DNA of 64,000 bases from Paragyromitra xinjiangensis (taxonomy: Eukaryota > Ascomycota > Pezizomycetes > Pezizales > Discinaceae): the NCBI GenBank assembly GCA_038503065.1, contig JBCAMK010000007.1, forward strand, positions 1 to 64,000, read 5' to 3'. A model generated the notes under the pieces. It did no database searches. It had not been told where the DNA came from and saw nothing but the letters and a program-made list of their open reading frames with translations. The position numbers and the translations under genes were made by a program. Of this stretch, positions 1 to 10,630 are shown one piece after another; within the stretch, counting starts at the first letter, position 1, and every line of letters begins with the position of its first letter.

Positions 1-153
1 AAACCCTAAACCCTAAACCCTAAACCCTAAACCCTAAACCCTAAACCCTAAACCCTAAACCCTAAACCCTAAACCCTAAACCCTAACCCTAAACCCTAAA
101 CCCTAAACCCTAAACCCTAAACCCTAAACCCTAAACCCTAAACCCTAAACCCT
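1..153. repeat. Telomere, CCCTAAA (TTTAGGG) heptamer array
   Basis: About 22 head-to-tail copies of CCCTAAA begin at base 1, so the window starts at a chromosome end and the C-rich strand reads 5' to 3' inward, as expected for a left telomere. One interior unit near 81-90 is the hexamer CCCTAA. The heptamer is the plant-type repeat; most filamentous ascomycetes use TTAGGG. The array stops cleanly at about 153. Confidence 0.97.
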
Positions 154-154
154 T

Positions 155-1580
155 GATGTTACGGAGTCCGTGCGCCCCACCAATGTTACGGGAGTCCGGG
201 GGCGTGTTCGGCTGGGAATAAGGTCAGGGCGGCAATGGACTCAGGGGGTGCTTATTACCCTATAACCACATTCTCAGAAAAAATATCTTGTGGGATTTGG
301 TGCCGACTGTCTAACTTCCGGGCGCATTTTTCTTCTCAGAGGAGTCTAGAAATCAGACGAAACCCATTCTACGATCAACATCGAAAAACAGTCTTAGCAG
401 CCTACCTTTCTTCACTCCTCACCGCGATAAATCCTAAGTATCCCACGATACTCCCCCCATTTTACACCTCTATGACTTTTCGATATTGAGCGCCCAGCTG
501 CCATACAGCGCTTTATTTGCATATGCAGATCACGCTAAAACCTGTCGTACAACAGCTCTATTGATTTTCGATATCGCGCTCATAGCTGTCATACAGTGCT
601 TGGTCAACCTTTGGAGATCACGCCAAAACCTGTTGTACAGCGACTCTTTTGCATTTGCTGCTTGTGCTCTGAGCTGGTGTATGGTAGGATTTCTCACTTC
701 GAAGAAATATCTTTGGATGGCGTACAGCACCTATTGTCCATTTTCTGCTTGTGCTCCGACCTGGTGTATGGCAGGATTTCCCACTTTGAAGAAATATTTT
801 TGGCTGGCGTACAGCGCCTATTTTGCTTTTATTGAAAACTCATTGACCTGTTGTACAGTGCCTGTTTTCGTTTTGGAGCGCTTTCCGGACGCGTATATGG
901 CTGATGACGTGTTCTTGAGCCCGCACTGTATATGGCGGGTTTTTCGCATTGATTTGGAAAGCACAGATTGGCGAGTTTTCTACTTATTGGCTCGAAAGAC
1001 ACCTAGCATACGACACCTCTACTATTTGTATGGGGAACGAAGGGGGTAACCCCCTACCCCACCCCACCAGAAAGCCCTATAATCTCAGCTAACTGAGGAG
1101 TCTAGAAATCAGACGAAACCACCTCTACGATCAACATCGCAGAACAGTCTTAGCAGCCTACTTTCTTCACTCCTCACCGCGATAAATCCTAAGTATCCCA
1201 CGATACTCCCCCCATTTTAAAATATCTTGTGGGATTTGGTGCCGACTGTCTAACTTCCGGGCGCATTTTTCTTCTCAGATTGACTTTGAATAGTTGCTTT
1301 GGCTGCCTGTACGATGTGATTCTCTACTTTTGCAAAGTGCTCCCAGGCGCCGTACGACACTATTCTCCACTTTTGCAAGGTGCTCCCAGTCGCCGTACGA
1401 CGCGATTCTCCACTTTTGCAAAGTGCTCCCAGTCGCCGTACGACGCATATTCGCCTTTTGAATAGTTGCTGCTTCCCGCCGTACGATAGCCTGCGGGCTC
1501 CCGTGGCTCCCGACCACGTTACACACTGCCAAAAGCTGACCCTGACCCGAAACGCTCAGCACGAAAAACCCCTATAATAG
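155..1580. repeat. Degenerate subtelomeric repeat region
   Basis: This region is built from shuffled and tandem repeats and has no convincing gene. Block A (281-340) and block B (341-470) recur at 1220-1279 (A) and 1097-1218 (B) in swapped order. An 87-bp imperfect tandem repeat lies at about 633-820 (matching positions at 660 and 747, and at 720 and 807). A 43-bp tandem repeat lies at about 1325-1450 (unit starts 1338, 1381, 1424). Open frames such as 486-1049 are by-products of the repeats and resemble no protein family known to me. Confidence 0.8.
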
Positions 1581-2037
1581 TAGTATATTCATTTATGTAC
1601 CCAACCCATCAGGTTATGACAAAGTGGTGGTGAAGGGGCTGAACTATAGTTGAAAAAAAATTTCATTTGAAGGTTGGCCGTCTCCTAGTGTCAAATTGTA
1701 GCTGGGTCAGCCGATAATCAAAGTGGGACTGTACAGCTGTTAGTGAATAGGTTGGCCTCTTTACCTACTGGCCGGCCTATTTACAAATAGGCTCTAATAG
1801 AAGACGGGTCGGAACATGTTTTATGAGAAAATCTAGATATCGCTATGTAAGAATATTCTTAAGGACGGTACCGTGGGATGCCTTACCGCACCCCACTTTG
1901 GTTTCTTGGCACCACTCCACATCGCCCTATTAATGTCGCACCTCCCGTTCGCGTACCGCTTTAAAGTGCATCCCGCGATCACTATTTATGGCCTTCGAAT
2001 TTAGTCTTGCGAATTAATATTTCGCTAAGTTCCTACG

Positions 2038-2454
2038 ATGTCCCAACGTCAGAATTGTGGTATCTGTGAAATTTACGAGAGAAAGTATGCCATTAGGAGT
2101 CCTTCACCGGCCGAAGATAGCGATAAAATAGCTAACTCTGCCAGGTCCGGTAGATCTAAAGGTAATTCAGTACCTGAGGATTGCGATGGATATTTGCAGT
2201 ACGCTATGAGCCATAGCCAAGGATCTCCAATCCTTACGGATGGTAGGTATCCACCATCTGCACCGAGCTTCTTAATATTCAGGAGGATGAAATATAAACC
2301 CATTCTAGACCAACGAACTCGTATCGCTACCGACTTGATCCATCATAATCGCAACCTTAAAGCGCTCAATTTTTGTTTAAGCTCTCTAGACCGTTCCAGT
2401 ATTGCTTGCTCCTCCCATGAAAGCTATGACCCCACATATGCTTTCAAAGGTTGA
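2038..2454 (+). CDS. Short hypothetical protein (doubtful)
   Basis: This is an ATG-initiated open frame of 138 residues in the subtelomere. The N-terminus has a CxxC pair (residues 8-11) and is otherwise rich in Ser, Arg and Asp. I recognise no domain and see no neighbouring exon that extends it. It could be a chance frame in decayed subtelomeric DNA. Confidence 0.2.
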   Translation: MSQRQNCGICEIYERKYAIRSPSPAEDSDKIANSARSGRSKGNSVPEDCDGYLQYAMSHSQGSPILTDGRYPPSAPSFLIFRRMKYKPILDQRTRIATDLIHHNRNLKALNFCLSSLDRSSIACSSHESYDPTYAFKG

Positions 2455-2597
2455 ATATTATACCCCTATCAGTATAGTCAATCTCCATGAGTACAATCAG
2501 CTAACAACGCCTAGAGCTCACCCGCTACAAAGAATCAGACTTTGACCCTGACTCCCAACCCCCTATTAATATTCAGAATCATCCGCACTGCAAGCTC

Positions 2598-3104
2598 TTG
2601 TACTCACTTGCCCTCGCGGCCTTCAATATCTATGGGAACTGTAACTTTTCTATCAGTTGTCTCCGCCGCGCTCATCTCGCTAACTCCCACCACTACCCAT
2701 TGCTCGCCGGGGGCTCACATGACCTGCCCTGCTGCCAACGGTATAGTTCTCTCACGTTTCGGATTCAGGAGCCGGGTAGCCATGATAATTTTACCGGCAT
2801 CCGGGTTGAGGACGCGGGAATTTATCATCTACGATCCAAGCCGATTTGGGACTCTCCGGAGGTAAAAGGGTGGTTGAAGGCGAGCGAAGAGGAGGTGAAG
2901 AAAAAGGCTTGTGATGCGGTAGACTGTGGGAAAATTGAGGGAAGCGTGGGTGAGTGGGGGGTCTGTAAAAGGTGCACTGAATGGTGGTATTGTGGGGTAG
3001 AGTGCCAGACGAGAGATTGGAATGTAGGAGGGCATAAGAAAACGTGCAAGGATAGTCGGCTGAGGGTAAGGAACTGGCCAGGGCCAGAAACGTATATGCA
3101 TTAA
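2598..3104 (+). CDS. MYND-type zinc finger protein, partial
   Basis: The open frame carries a recognisable MYND finger at about residues 105-150. The ligand order is C-x4-C, then C-x2-C (CKRC), then C-x3-C (YCGVEC), then a final H-x3-C (GHKKTC). The pattern is intact, so the fold could still form. The frame has no ATG at its upstream end, and the part before residue 85 looks like non-coding or broken sequence. It is therefore either a last exon whose upstream exons I cannot place or a relic. MYND fingers usually mediate protein-protein contacts. It lies about 2.8 kb from the telomere with no clear partner gene. Confidence 0.45.
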   Translation: MYSLALAAFNIYGNCNFSISCLRRAHLANSHHYPLLAGGSHDLPCCQRYSSLTFRIQEPGSHDNFTGIRVEDAGIYHLRSKPIWDSPEVKGWLKASEEEVKKKACDAVDCGKIEGSVGEWGVCKRCTEWWYCGVECQTRDWNVGGHKKTCKDSRLRVRNWPGPETYMH

Positions 3105-4085
3105 ACTCTTCTCATCTATAGATTGTCAGTGATGCGGTGGTGCTATAGGGTTCACCAATAATCAAGGGAGAAACTACATACTAAAATACTTCCTACTCGT
3201 CGCTGCGGTTCAAAGTTTGGGAGAATCTGAAATATTCGGATTTGATCTGATATTACCTAGATGCATGGAATCTGAGACAGGATTGGCCGTGAAGAATGTT
3301 CCTCCATACGAGGCCCAATGGCCGAATTATTCAACGATTGAATAAATATCTAAATAAATTGTTGATGGAGCAGCGGAAATGGGTTAGGGTTCACTTATTT
3401 ACTGGCGTCATACCATAAAGGATAACGAAATAGGCGACCTCTGTTTCCGACATTCGGGACATTCGGGGCGGTAGCTGTTAACTACGTGTAGATTGGGGGG
3501 AGTACGTGAAGCTGTAACTCAAAATTTGAAGTTTGCCTTGCCTACTATGTAGTAGTTAAGTGGGCTCAACGGGGTAAGCAGCTGATAATATAGGCTTTGT
3601 TGTGCTGGGCACGGTTAGAGCGCAGCAGTTGTAGCATCCAGCATACAAACTCGTTAAAAATATGACATCCTAAATGTTTTCCCTTTCGCCACTGATGATC
3701 ATAGCCTATTACCAATCCTATCGCTATTAAAGTGCTGTACTTATTACCTACAATGGCAAGGCCTCTATAGATGCGCCGTTTTCGTCTACAGCAGATTCCC
3801 ATCTTCCTACTCGGTCTAACTATTTCTACAGAGCTTATTTGCAGATAATGCGTTGCGATTGAGTTCTAGGGTTGGTTGTAGTTAACTTTAATGAAGGGAC
3901 TGGGTTAGGGTTTACTTTCCATATGTGTGAGACTCAACCAACTAATCAACCAACCAACCAACCAGAATAATCTTTCATGGGTAACATGCAGCCCTATGCC
4001 ACTGCAGCTGGTGGGGGCGTTCTTTACCCTCCTGGGCTTCCATCGCCCCTGAGAGAGTACATCAACAGACACCCACATATCCGCC
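3105..4085. other. Intergenic, with telobox-like motifs and a short CCAA microsatellite
   Basis: No gene is supported here. GGGTTAGGGTT occurs at 3381-3391 and 3902-3914. A CAAC/CCAA microsatellite occupies about 3936-3964. The second telobox and the microsatellite lie in the 5' flank of the acyltransferase gene that starts at 4086. Confidence 0.6.
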
Positions 4086-5375
4086 ATGCTCTCGCTAACA
4101 ACTGCCTACTTCCTACTTCCAGGACTCCAGATCTTAGCGTTATGGGTTCCTTCTTTTTATGGCCGAGCTCCAATATTTGTCTCCGCAATCATAGCCTGCG
4201 CAATCGTCTTGCATTCCGGTCGTGCCAGCGATGACCCCCAGATCGCGTATGGCTTCGGCATGGCGTGGCCCAGCTATTTAGCGACAATAGACCGGCTGCT
4301 TTTTACGACCCCGGAGCTATCCTTTTGGCGGATTGGCGAAAAAGGGGGAGAGGCCCTTCACTATGGATTTGGGCTCAAGAAACTCAAGTGGAGCATGGCA
4401 CAGTTCCTCAATCCTCGGGGCATACACTGGAACTATATGGTAAAGGGGATAACCGACACGAGAGGCAAACCTGAGTTTTCTTCACGCAAGGCATATTTAT
4501 ACAGCTACGCTGTATTCTTTTTGAAATTATGCTTTGGTTATGATATTCTTCACACTTATCTAGTTTCACAACATCGAGAAGCAGGGTTGGCGAATGGAGA
4601 TTACACTCCTTTGGGAGACCGTCCATTTGTATGGAGTTTCGCGACTACTGCAGCGGCAGCTTATGTGATGTTTTGTGGCGTACAGCTGAATTACATTATT
4701 ACGTCGATCACGTTCGTTGGGTTGGGATTGAGCCAGCCAGAGGTGAGGGTCCTCATATCTGGTATCGCTTGCATTCCTTATTTACAAAACGTCGTTTCAG
4801 GATTGGCCACCGTTGTTCGGTGATGTTCGGGAAGCGTTCACGGTGAGACGCGTTTGGGGTCGTTTCTGGCATAAGCTCATCCGCCGGGTACTAGTTGTCC
4901 ATAGTCACCGTATTGAAGAAACAATCGTTAATCCAGTTATTTACAGACATTAAGTGCTTACTCTAAATTCATCGTCCGAATGCTGATGGTAAGAAGCAAA
5001 ACCGCTGGCGCAGCTTTCCACATGTTCATTGTGTTCTTTATCTCTGGGGTTTTCCATGCGCTCCCGCTTCGTGTCATGCTGGGCGACGAACATCGACTAC
5101 CATTAGGGACAGTGTTCTTCTTCTCGTCGCAGGCAATAGCTATTTTAGTTGAGGAAGCTGTGATAAAAGCTTATAGATATGCAGCGGGCGGAAGCACACA
5201 ACCCCGTCCCTGGCACCGCTGGGTTGGATTTGTATGGGTATCTGCTTGGTTATATTGGAGTTTGCCCTTCTTTTTGGACGATATGTTTGCGTCGGGGATG
5301 ATGGATGCTTCTACTATACCGTTTTCTGTTGCAAGAGCAGCAGCAGGAAGTTTTGGATGGCCATTGAAGGGATGA
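4086..5375 (+). CDS. Wax synthase-like MBOAT O-acyltransferase
   Basis: This is a polytopic membrane protein of the fungal wax-synthase/Tri7-like acyltransferase family. Exons are 4086-4742, 4801-4887 and 4947-5375, joined in phase 0 to give 390 residues. Family landmarks are the N-terminal hydrophobic helices, the segment DWPPLFGDVREAFTVRR...FWHKLIRR in exon 2, and FFISGVFHAL in exon 3, which carries the presumed catalytic MBOAT histidine. Introns are 4743-4800 and 4888-4946. The start at 4086 is the first ATG in this frame and leads directly into a hydrophobic helix. An open frame from 3977 lies in another phase and I left it out. Such enzymes acylate alcohol substrates, often in secondary metabolism. 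No biosynthetic cluster is visible around it, so the substrate is unknown. Confidence 0.85.
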
Positions 5376-5532
5376 ATCTGATGTGTCTGAGTTACGTGTT
5401 TATATTCATGTTATTTACATAAAAATTTATATAGAGGCTACGGTTCAAATTCTGAATTGCGACCCTAGTAGATACCATCTAACTCCAAACTCAATTCCCG
5501 AGGTATAATCTTCATTAGTCTAATTATATTCA

Positions 5533-6588
5533 CTAAACAGCGTAAAAAACTTCAACTTGCATCCTCTGGACGTTGTTCTCCCATCCGGGGTACTGCTCAT
5601 GACGAAATGTTAGAGTGTGTAGTCACAGGTGTGGAGCCCGAGGCTTACCATAGCTCTGGCGACAACGCTGAGCCTGTCGCCCGACCTCAAACCTCTGAGC
5701 AGGTCACCACCTCTCCCAGCTCCTGTCTTGTCAAGATTCTCCTCCGCCTCTTCCTCTCTGTCATCATCGGTCCAACTCCAGACGATTTCATGTTGCGTCG
5801 GCGGCTTTTTCGCATGCAAGTTTCTTTGAAGGTGCCACATTTTCTTCTCCGAAACCACACGCTCTAAGCCACCCCCACCCTTGACGACGGTCGCGATGGT
5901 GAGTGTTCTCCATGAGTGTTGTTCATTGGGCGACTGCAGTTCCTCAAGCTTGGAATCATCTGTTATGTCGATTGGATTTGGAAACGGAACAGCATCCCGG
6001 ATCGCAGCTACGGATAGGGGACGCTCGGGGAAAAGTTCAAACCATGAATGAGAGCCGGTATAAGTGCCTAGAAAGTTATATATCTCAGTTACTGATGTTC
6101 TTTCCGGTCGTGAAGATTGGGGAAGTGGGTATACCGCGACCGGGATTTGAGCTCCAGCCCTGATCGTTGCTCCAGATTCTAAACACGATCTTCCTCGCTG
6201 GGTTAAGTGTTCTCGCTTCCACTCCCCCTACTGCGAACTGCTCTCCATCTTCAACTTCTCCATCCACCGGCGTAAAAAAGCCGGGTAGAGGTTGGGTCTG
6301 GAGGTATAAGCACTTGTGGTTGTTGCGAACAGCGATAGTATTCACGACCTCCGTCACAAATCGTGGCCAGTACTCGGCAAAGTCGATGATGGAATCAATT
6401 AGCTCAACCGGAAGCTTTTTCTGCCAGAGAATCGACTTGACATCGAGGATATTTGCAGGGCTTGGGATAAAATAGGAGCTGCTTTCATTCATGTTGATGT
6501 TGTTGATTCTAGCACTACTACCTTGCGATTGGTTAGAAGAATCTTGATTGTCCACGAAACCGAAAAGGCGCAGGTATCGGCGTATCAT
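5533..6588 (-). CDS. F-box-like ascomycete protein of unknown function
   Basis: Three exons (6588-6135, 6067-5649, 5592-5533) splice in frame to 310 residues. The N-terminal region contains LPVELIDSIIDFAEYWPRF, an F-box-like helix pair shared by a large family of ascomycete hypothetical proteins. Conserved-looking later segments are WSNDQGWSS, YTGSHSWFELFPE, and a C-terminal PGWENNVQRMQVEVFYAV of the kind found at the end of that family. Introns are 67 and 56 nt. I start at the ATG at 6588. The frame stays open to 6768, but that extension covers a 53-bp DNA duplication and looks like leader sequence. The exact biochemical role is not known. Confidence 0.75.
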
Positions 6589-6628
6589 GAGTTTGTGAGC
6601 TATTTTGAGAGGGAGCAAGTGATATCTC

Positions 6629-6726
6629 GAAGTGAGGCTTGATGTACGGTGGGTGAACAGAGCTCGAGAGGAGTTTGTCCTGAAGTGAGGCTTGATGTAT
6701 GGCGAACAGAGCTCGAGAGGAGTTAT
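6629..6726. repeat. 53-bp tandem duplication upstream of the F-box-like gene
   Basis: Two copies begin with GAAGTGAGGCTTGATGTA at 6629 and 6682 and end in AGAGCTCGAGAGGAGTT. The second copy lacks a few bases. It lies in the 5' region of the minus-strand F-box-like gene, so it may affect its leader or promoter. Confidence 0.75.
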
Positions 6727-7414
6727 CTTTGTTGTCGTTGAATGGCTGCATGTGACGTCACGAGCCAACTCTCGTTGCTGTACAGTCTCCTATATACGCA
6801 GGAATGATACATAATACACGGGAGTCGATCTATTGATAGGCCAACAGGTCTGTCCAACGCAGTGCGGCTGGCTGAACTTTTTCATTATCGATCATCCAAC
6901 ACCAAAGGCAAAAAATACAAAGCTACATGAAATAAAAGTAAAATCCATAATCCAAAAGGAAAACGAGAAAAAAGAGCAAATTGTCGTGTGGGTTAATAGA
7001 GAATTTGTTCCCTTTACTGGCTGCGTGATTGAGCTATGTTGGCTTGATATCCCCCGAGATGCGTATTTAAAGCTTTATTTGTGACCTCTCACTTTCCCGT
7101 TCGTGTGCAACACTTGAGTTTGCTACTTGTTCGCTTACTCAAACTTGGGGAAAACTACTTTGCTTCCCCCAAACGCGGGCTGACTACTGAATCTTCAGTT
7201 GGCCAAATGTATCGGAAATGGATCGTTCTAGATTAAACTGCTATCTTTTGCGCTGCTGAATTACTGTGTTCTGTGCAGAGTGAAATGGACCCATTTTGGT
7301 CGATCCAAGGTCGACGGCTCCATCACGAGAGGGTCTGAGGATCGAATGCTTGCTGCTAGGTGATCTGGGGGTAACGAATCGGGTATCGAAGGATCCTGTC
7401 ATTTTAAAGTTTTA
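6727..7414. other. Intergenic between two minus-strand genes
   Basis: I see no supported gene. An 83-residue open frame at 6833-7084 has ordinary composition and no recognisable motif. Confidence 0.5.
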
Positions 7415-9888
7415 TCAGCATAGGGGAGGTATAGGATACAGAACGAGGGGTAATACAACTCCATAAACGTTCGAATTGATAAATATCCTTTGCCTATAAG
7501 GTTCGGTGCATTTGGTCAAGAACCCATCCAAATTACGGATTTCTCCACCTATGCTTGTGACCCATACCAGCTTACTGCCCTGCCATCTAAAGGTTCCGGC
7601 AGGCCTTGAATCAGGGTCGTCCGACCATGTCATCTCGAAATTTTTTGATGGGCTTCTGGCTTCGTCATTGAGTTGTTGAACGTGAATATAGCGTGTTCGG
7701 CAAACTTGATCAAAAGGACTGAATCTCATGATTAAATGTCCATGTTTGAGTTCGAGATGGGCTCCCGATGACTCGGGGCCCAGATACAAATTCTCAATGG
7801 CGGAGTCATCAACTATTTGAGAGTTAACCATGGACATGAGACAACCGTGCTCTCTTGATCTTGATGGAAGGGAGATTCATACCTGAAGATGTAACATATT
7901 GACGGTATGGCAATCGCGGATTTTCCATAGAAGCTCTGAGCATGAATAGATAGTTTTCTGGTGCTGGTAAGCTCTCGAGTCCATGGATCAGACGTGAGCA
8001 ATGTTGTCTCGTATCCCGCTGATACCACCAGGCGCCCAGACAAATAACTGCAATAAACGCCAGACCTGCATATCCTGAGTTCATCCAGCAGGTTTTTGCC
8101 ATTTTTCGGTCCAAAACTGTATCAGTGGCGAACTCGAGAAAGTAATTACCATTCCTGTTTATGAAAGACCTCATACCAGCCTTACACCAACAATTGCGAT
8201 AGATACCCGCTATCTGCATAACTGTGCCCCCGATAGCGGTAAAGAGAGACACCAGGAGTGCGAAAATGCCGAAAATAAACCCGCCGGCTAAGACCCAACG
8301 ATTGTCAACAGTTTCAATAAAAATAACAAAGACTATAAGTACCATCTGCGACAACCAATAGAGAAAGATCATAAACGACCGGCATCCTAATCCAATGTCC
8401 GGTGTTAAATATGCAACCACAAAAGCCAGCCAACAGGGTACTGAGATGAGAAAGACAGAAAAAACCCCCATGTATAAAATCCAGTCTCTCTTTTTGACTT
8501 TCTCCAAGCATTTGTGATCTTGAGCCCACTGAGATGCGCTGAGGCCTCGATTCCAAATAGAAACTGGCTTGTAACGTGAGAGGAATATAAATGCCGACCT
8601 AGTTTTTTGATCTGGCCGAGGAGGATTATCTGTTACAATACCCTCAATTGTAGCTGGGTTATTGCATCCTAACAAACACTAATTCCGGAGGACAGATAGT
8701 TAGCTTAGGGCTTGGGTGGATTTTATAGGATATTTGGCAGCTAACCCCGCAGATGATCGCTACTAGAACAAAGATTGAATACCAAAGACCAAGTGCTAGT
8801 GCATGAGAGGTATCATTGTCTCCAAGATTACTTTTTGCATCCAGAAGGGCGTATATATAGGCTCCGATATAGAAGGCAACTGGGGCACCAACTGCAGTTC
8901 CGAACGCTGCTTGTGACTTAAGCAGAGAATGCAGCCGCGCCTTTGCCTCTGCTACCGACGAGTTTGTGATGAAGTTCTCGGAATCAATCACTGGGTTGCT
9001 GAAATTCTCAGGATCGATCGATGGGCTCCCTGAGCGGCCGCTGAGATTCCCCAACAAGAGCGTAATCAGTATCTTCCGTTTTTTGACCTCGATTGCAGCA
9101 GTTTTTTGAGAATTCTGGTCAGTCAAATCTTGTAACCTCTCTAGCAAGCGGTGGTCTAAGAGCATCTCGTATATGCCCCCTACAAGCATAGGCCCGGCGA
9201 GTATGAGGATAACTATTACCCAGAGAATCGTCTCTAATGAGGTGATTAACAAGGCTACCACCAGACGGATGGTGATGAGGATACCTTTTAACAGGCATAT
9301 TAGTATTCGCTGCCGCAAGTTACGTGCTTTAAGATTGGATTCGAAAATAGTTTCGGGCAATGCGATTTCCCAGCTGCGAGGAATCGACATGCTAAACACG
9401 AGAGCTGGCAGTAAGAATCCTACGAGTGGGCCTGCCCACTGGTTCAACTCGCCGAGATGAGAGACTTCATAACCGTTGCACTGGGAGGTTTTCGCGCACC
9501 ATTGTAGGGTGGCAACAATAGAAGGGGCTGTTGGGCTTGGAATTGGTCCATCATTGTTGTAATTTTCTCCACAGCGAAAGTCGAGAAATTCATTGCGATT
9601 CGGATTTTTCTTCCATTTTTCGACCTCTGAGTTCCACGACTTATTCTCCCGGGTGTCAGGACGTAGGGCTGGGATGGTCCGATTATCCCCAAGCAGCCTG
9701 ACCTGGTTATTCCACTCTCCATAATTGAAACCGAACGCTTCACTGTCGTTGCTCTCAGCAATGACTTGCTCACAACACTCAGTGAAATTAATTTGATGGC
9801 CGAAGCGGGCTGATGCTCCTGGTAGACAGCAGTATAAAAAGATTATTGCCGGTAAACTCCTTATGATTTGTCGTAATGAAAACCCCAT
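7415..9888 (-). pseudogene. Large fungal multi-pass membrane protein, frame broken once
   Basis: The protein starts at 9888 with a signal-like hydrophobic stretch (residues 8-27), then a Cys-rich presumed extracellular region, then several membrane helices (for example VVALLITSLETILWVIVILILAG). The first frame (409 residues) ends at 8659. The remainder, beginning LGCNNPATIEGI, continues in another frame from about 8675 with more helices. No GT-AG intron can bridge the 10-20 bases between them, so one indel is likely. A real 70-nt intron (7882-7813, GTATGA...AATAG) then joins a soluble C-terminal exon ending at 7415. The whole would be about 800 residues and resembles uncharacterised ascomycete membrane proteins. 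If the indel is an assembly error, the gene is intact. Confidence 0.65.
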
Positions 9889-10447
9889 CTCCGCTAACTG
9901 TTATCCAGGACCCTAGAGTACTACCCTTACTTTCTTGAAATGAAAAGGTGAGCCGCGAAAGTCTATAGAACCATTAGAGTGAGGCTCTTAAAACAGAAGA
10001 CAAAGTTTCAAACGGGTAACAAGGATGAAAGTCGAATAACAAAACCACTTACGTATGCTTCAAGACCTCAAGGGGTTCACTAATTGCCTCGTTGTGAGAA
10101 AAGCCTGCTGGAACGAATAGACTTATTTATATAGCTTGTTGACATCACACGGTGTAGATTACAACCAACTCAGGCCGCAAGGCCAAGTAGGGATAATTTG
10201 GTGTCTGAACCACTATTTGTCACACTTGTGAGTAATACGGAAATGATTATCTATGACTTAGCCAATTATTGAGGCTATGCGCCAACAGATCTCAAGAGTG
10301 CTTAGTTGTTGTACTCGCGATACAATCAGGTATTCAATGATACAAAGATTCTAATGAATGGGGATGTCCTATTAGATGAGCAAGACTCAAGGCGGTGATA
10401 TATAGTGCACGGAGCGATTAATATATACCTATATAATAACCTATAAT
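9889..10447. other. Upstream region of the membrane-protein gene
   Basis: No gene or repeat is supported here. The sequence probably holds the promoter and 5' leader of the gene starting at 9888. Confidence 0.5.
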
Positions 10448-10630
10448 ACAACCGGGGCCTGAGTACGCTATCTCTGGAAATTTTTTGGTATTTGTTTTTG
10501 TTTTTTAGATTTTCTTTTATGGGTTTTGTTCACACCATAACTTCGGTTGCATGCGATATTCTTGTACCCTAACAATACAATGAAACTATGAGTTAACAAA
10601 AAAAAAAAAAGAAACAACCGGGGCCTGAGT
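10448..10630. mobile_element. Putative small retroposed insertion with 17-bp target duplication and poly(A)
   Basis: The 17-mer ACAACCGGGGCCTGAGT occurs at 10448-10464 and again at 10614-10630. The 149 bp between the copies begin with T-rich sequence and end in a run of twelve or so A residues (about 10600-10611) directly before the second copy. A long target-site duplication with a 3' A tail is the signature of LINE-driven retroposition, as for SINEs and processed RNAs. I see no clear polymerase III A/B boxes, so the parent RNA is unknown. Confidence 0.5.

Noticed and set aside
486..1049. 187-residue open frame near the telomere
   Set aside because: It spans the 87-bp imperfect tandem repeat; its repeated Cys/Trp/Tyr segments come from the DNA repeat and not from a domain.
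3977..4234. Alternative upstream start for the acyltransferase (MGNMQPYAT...)
   Set aside because: It is in another frame from the conserved protein, and no splice to the main frame is needed because an in-frame ATG at 4086 precedes the first helix.
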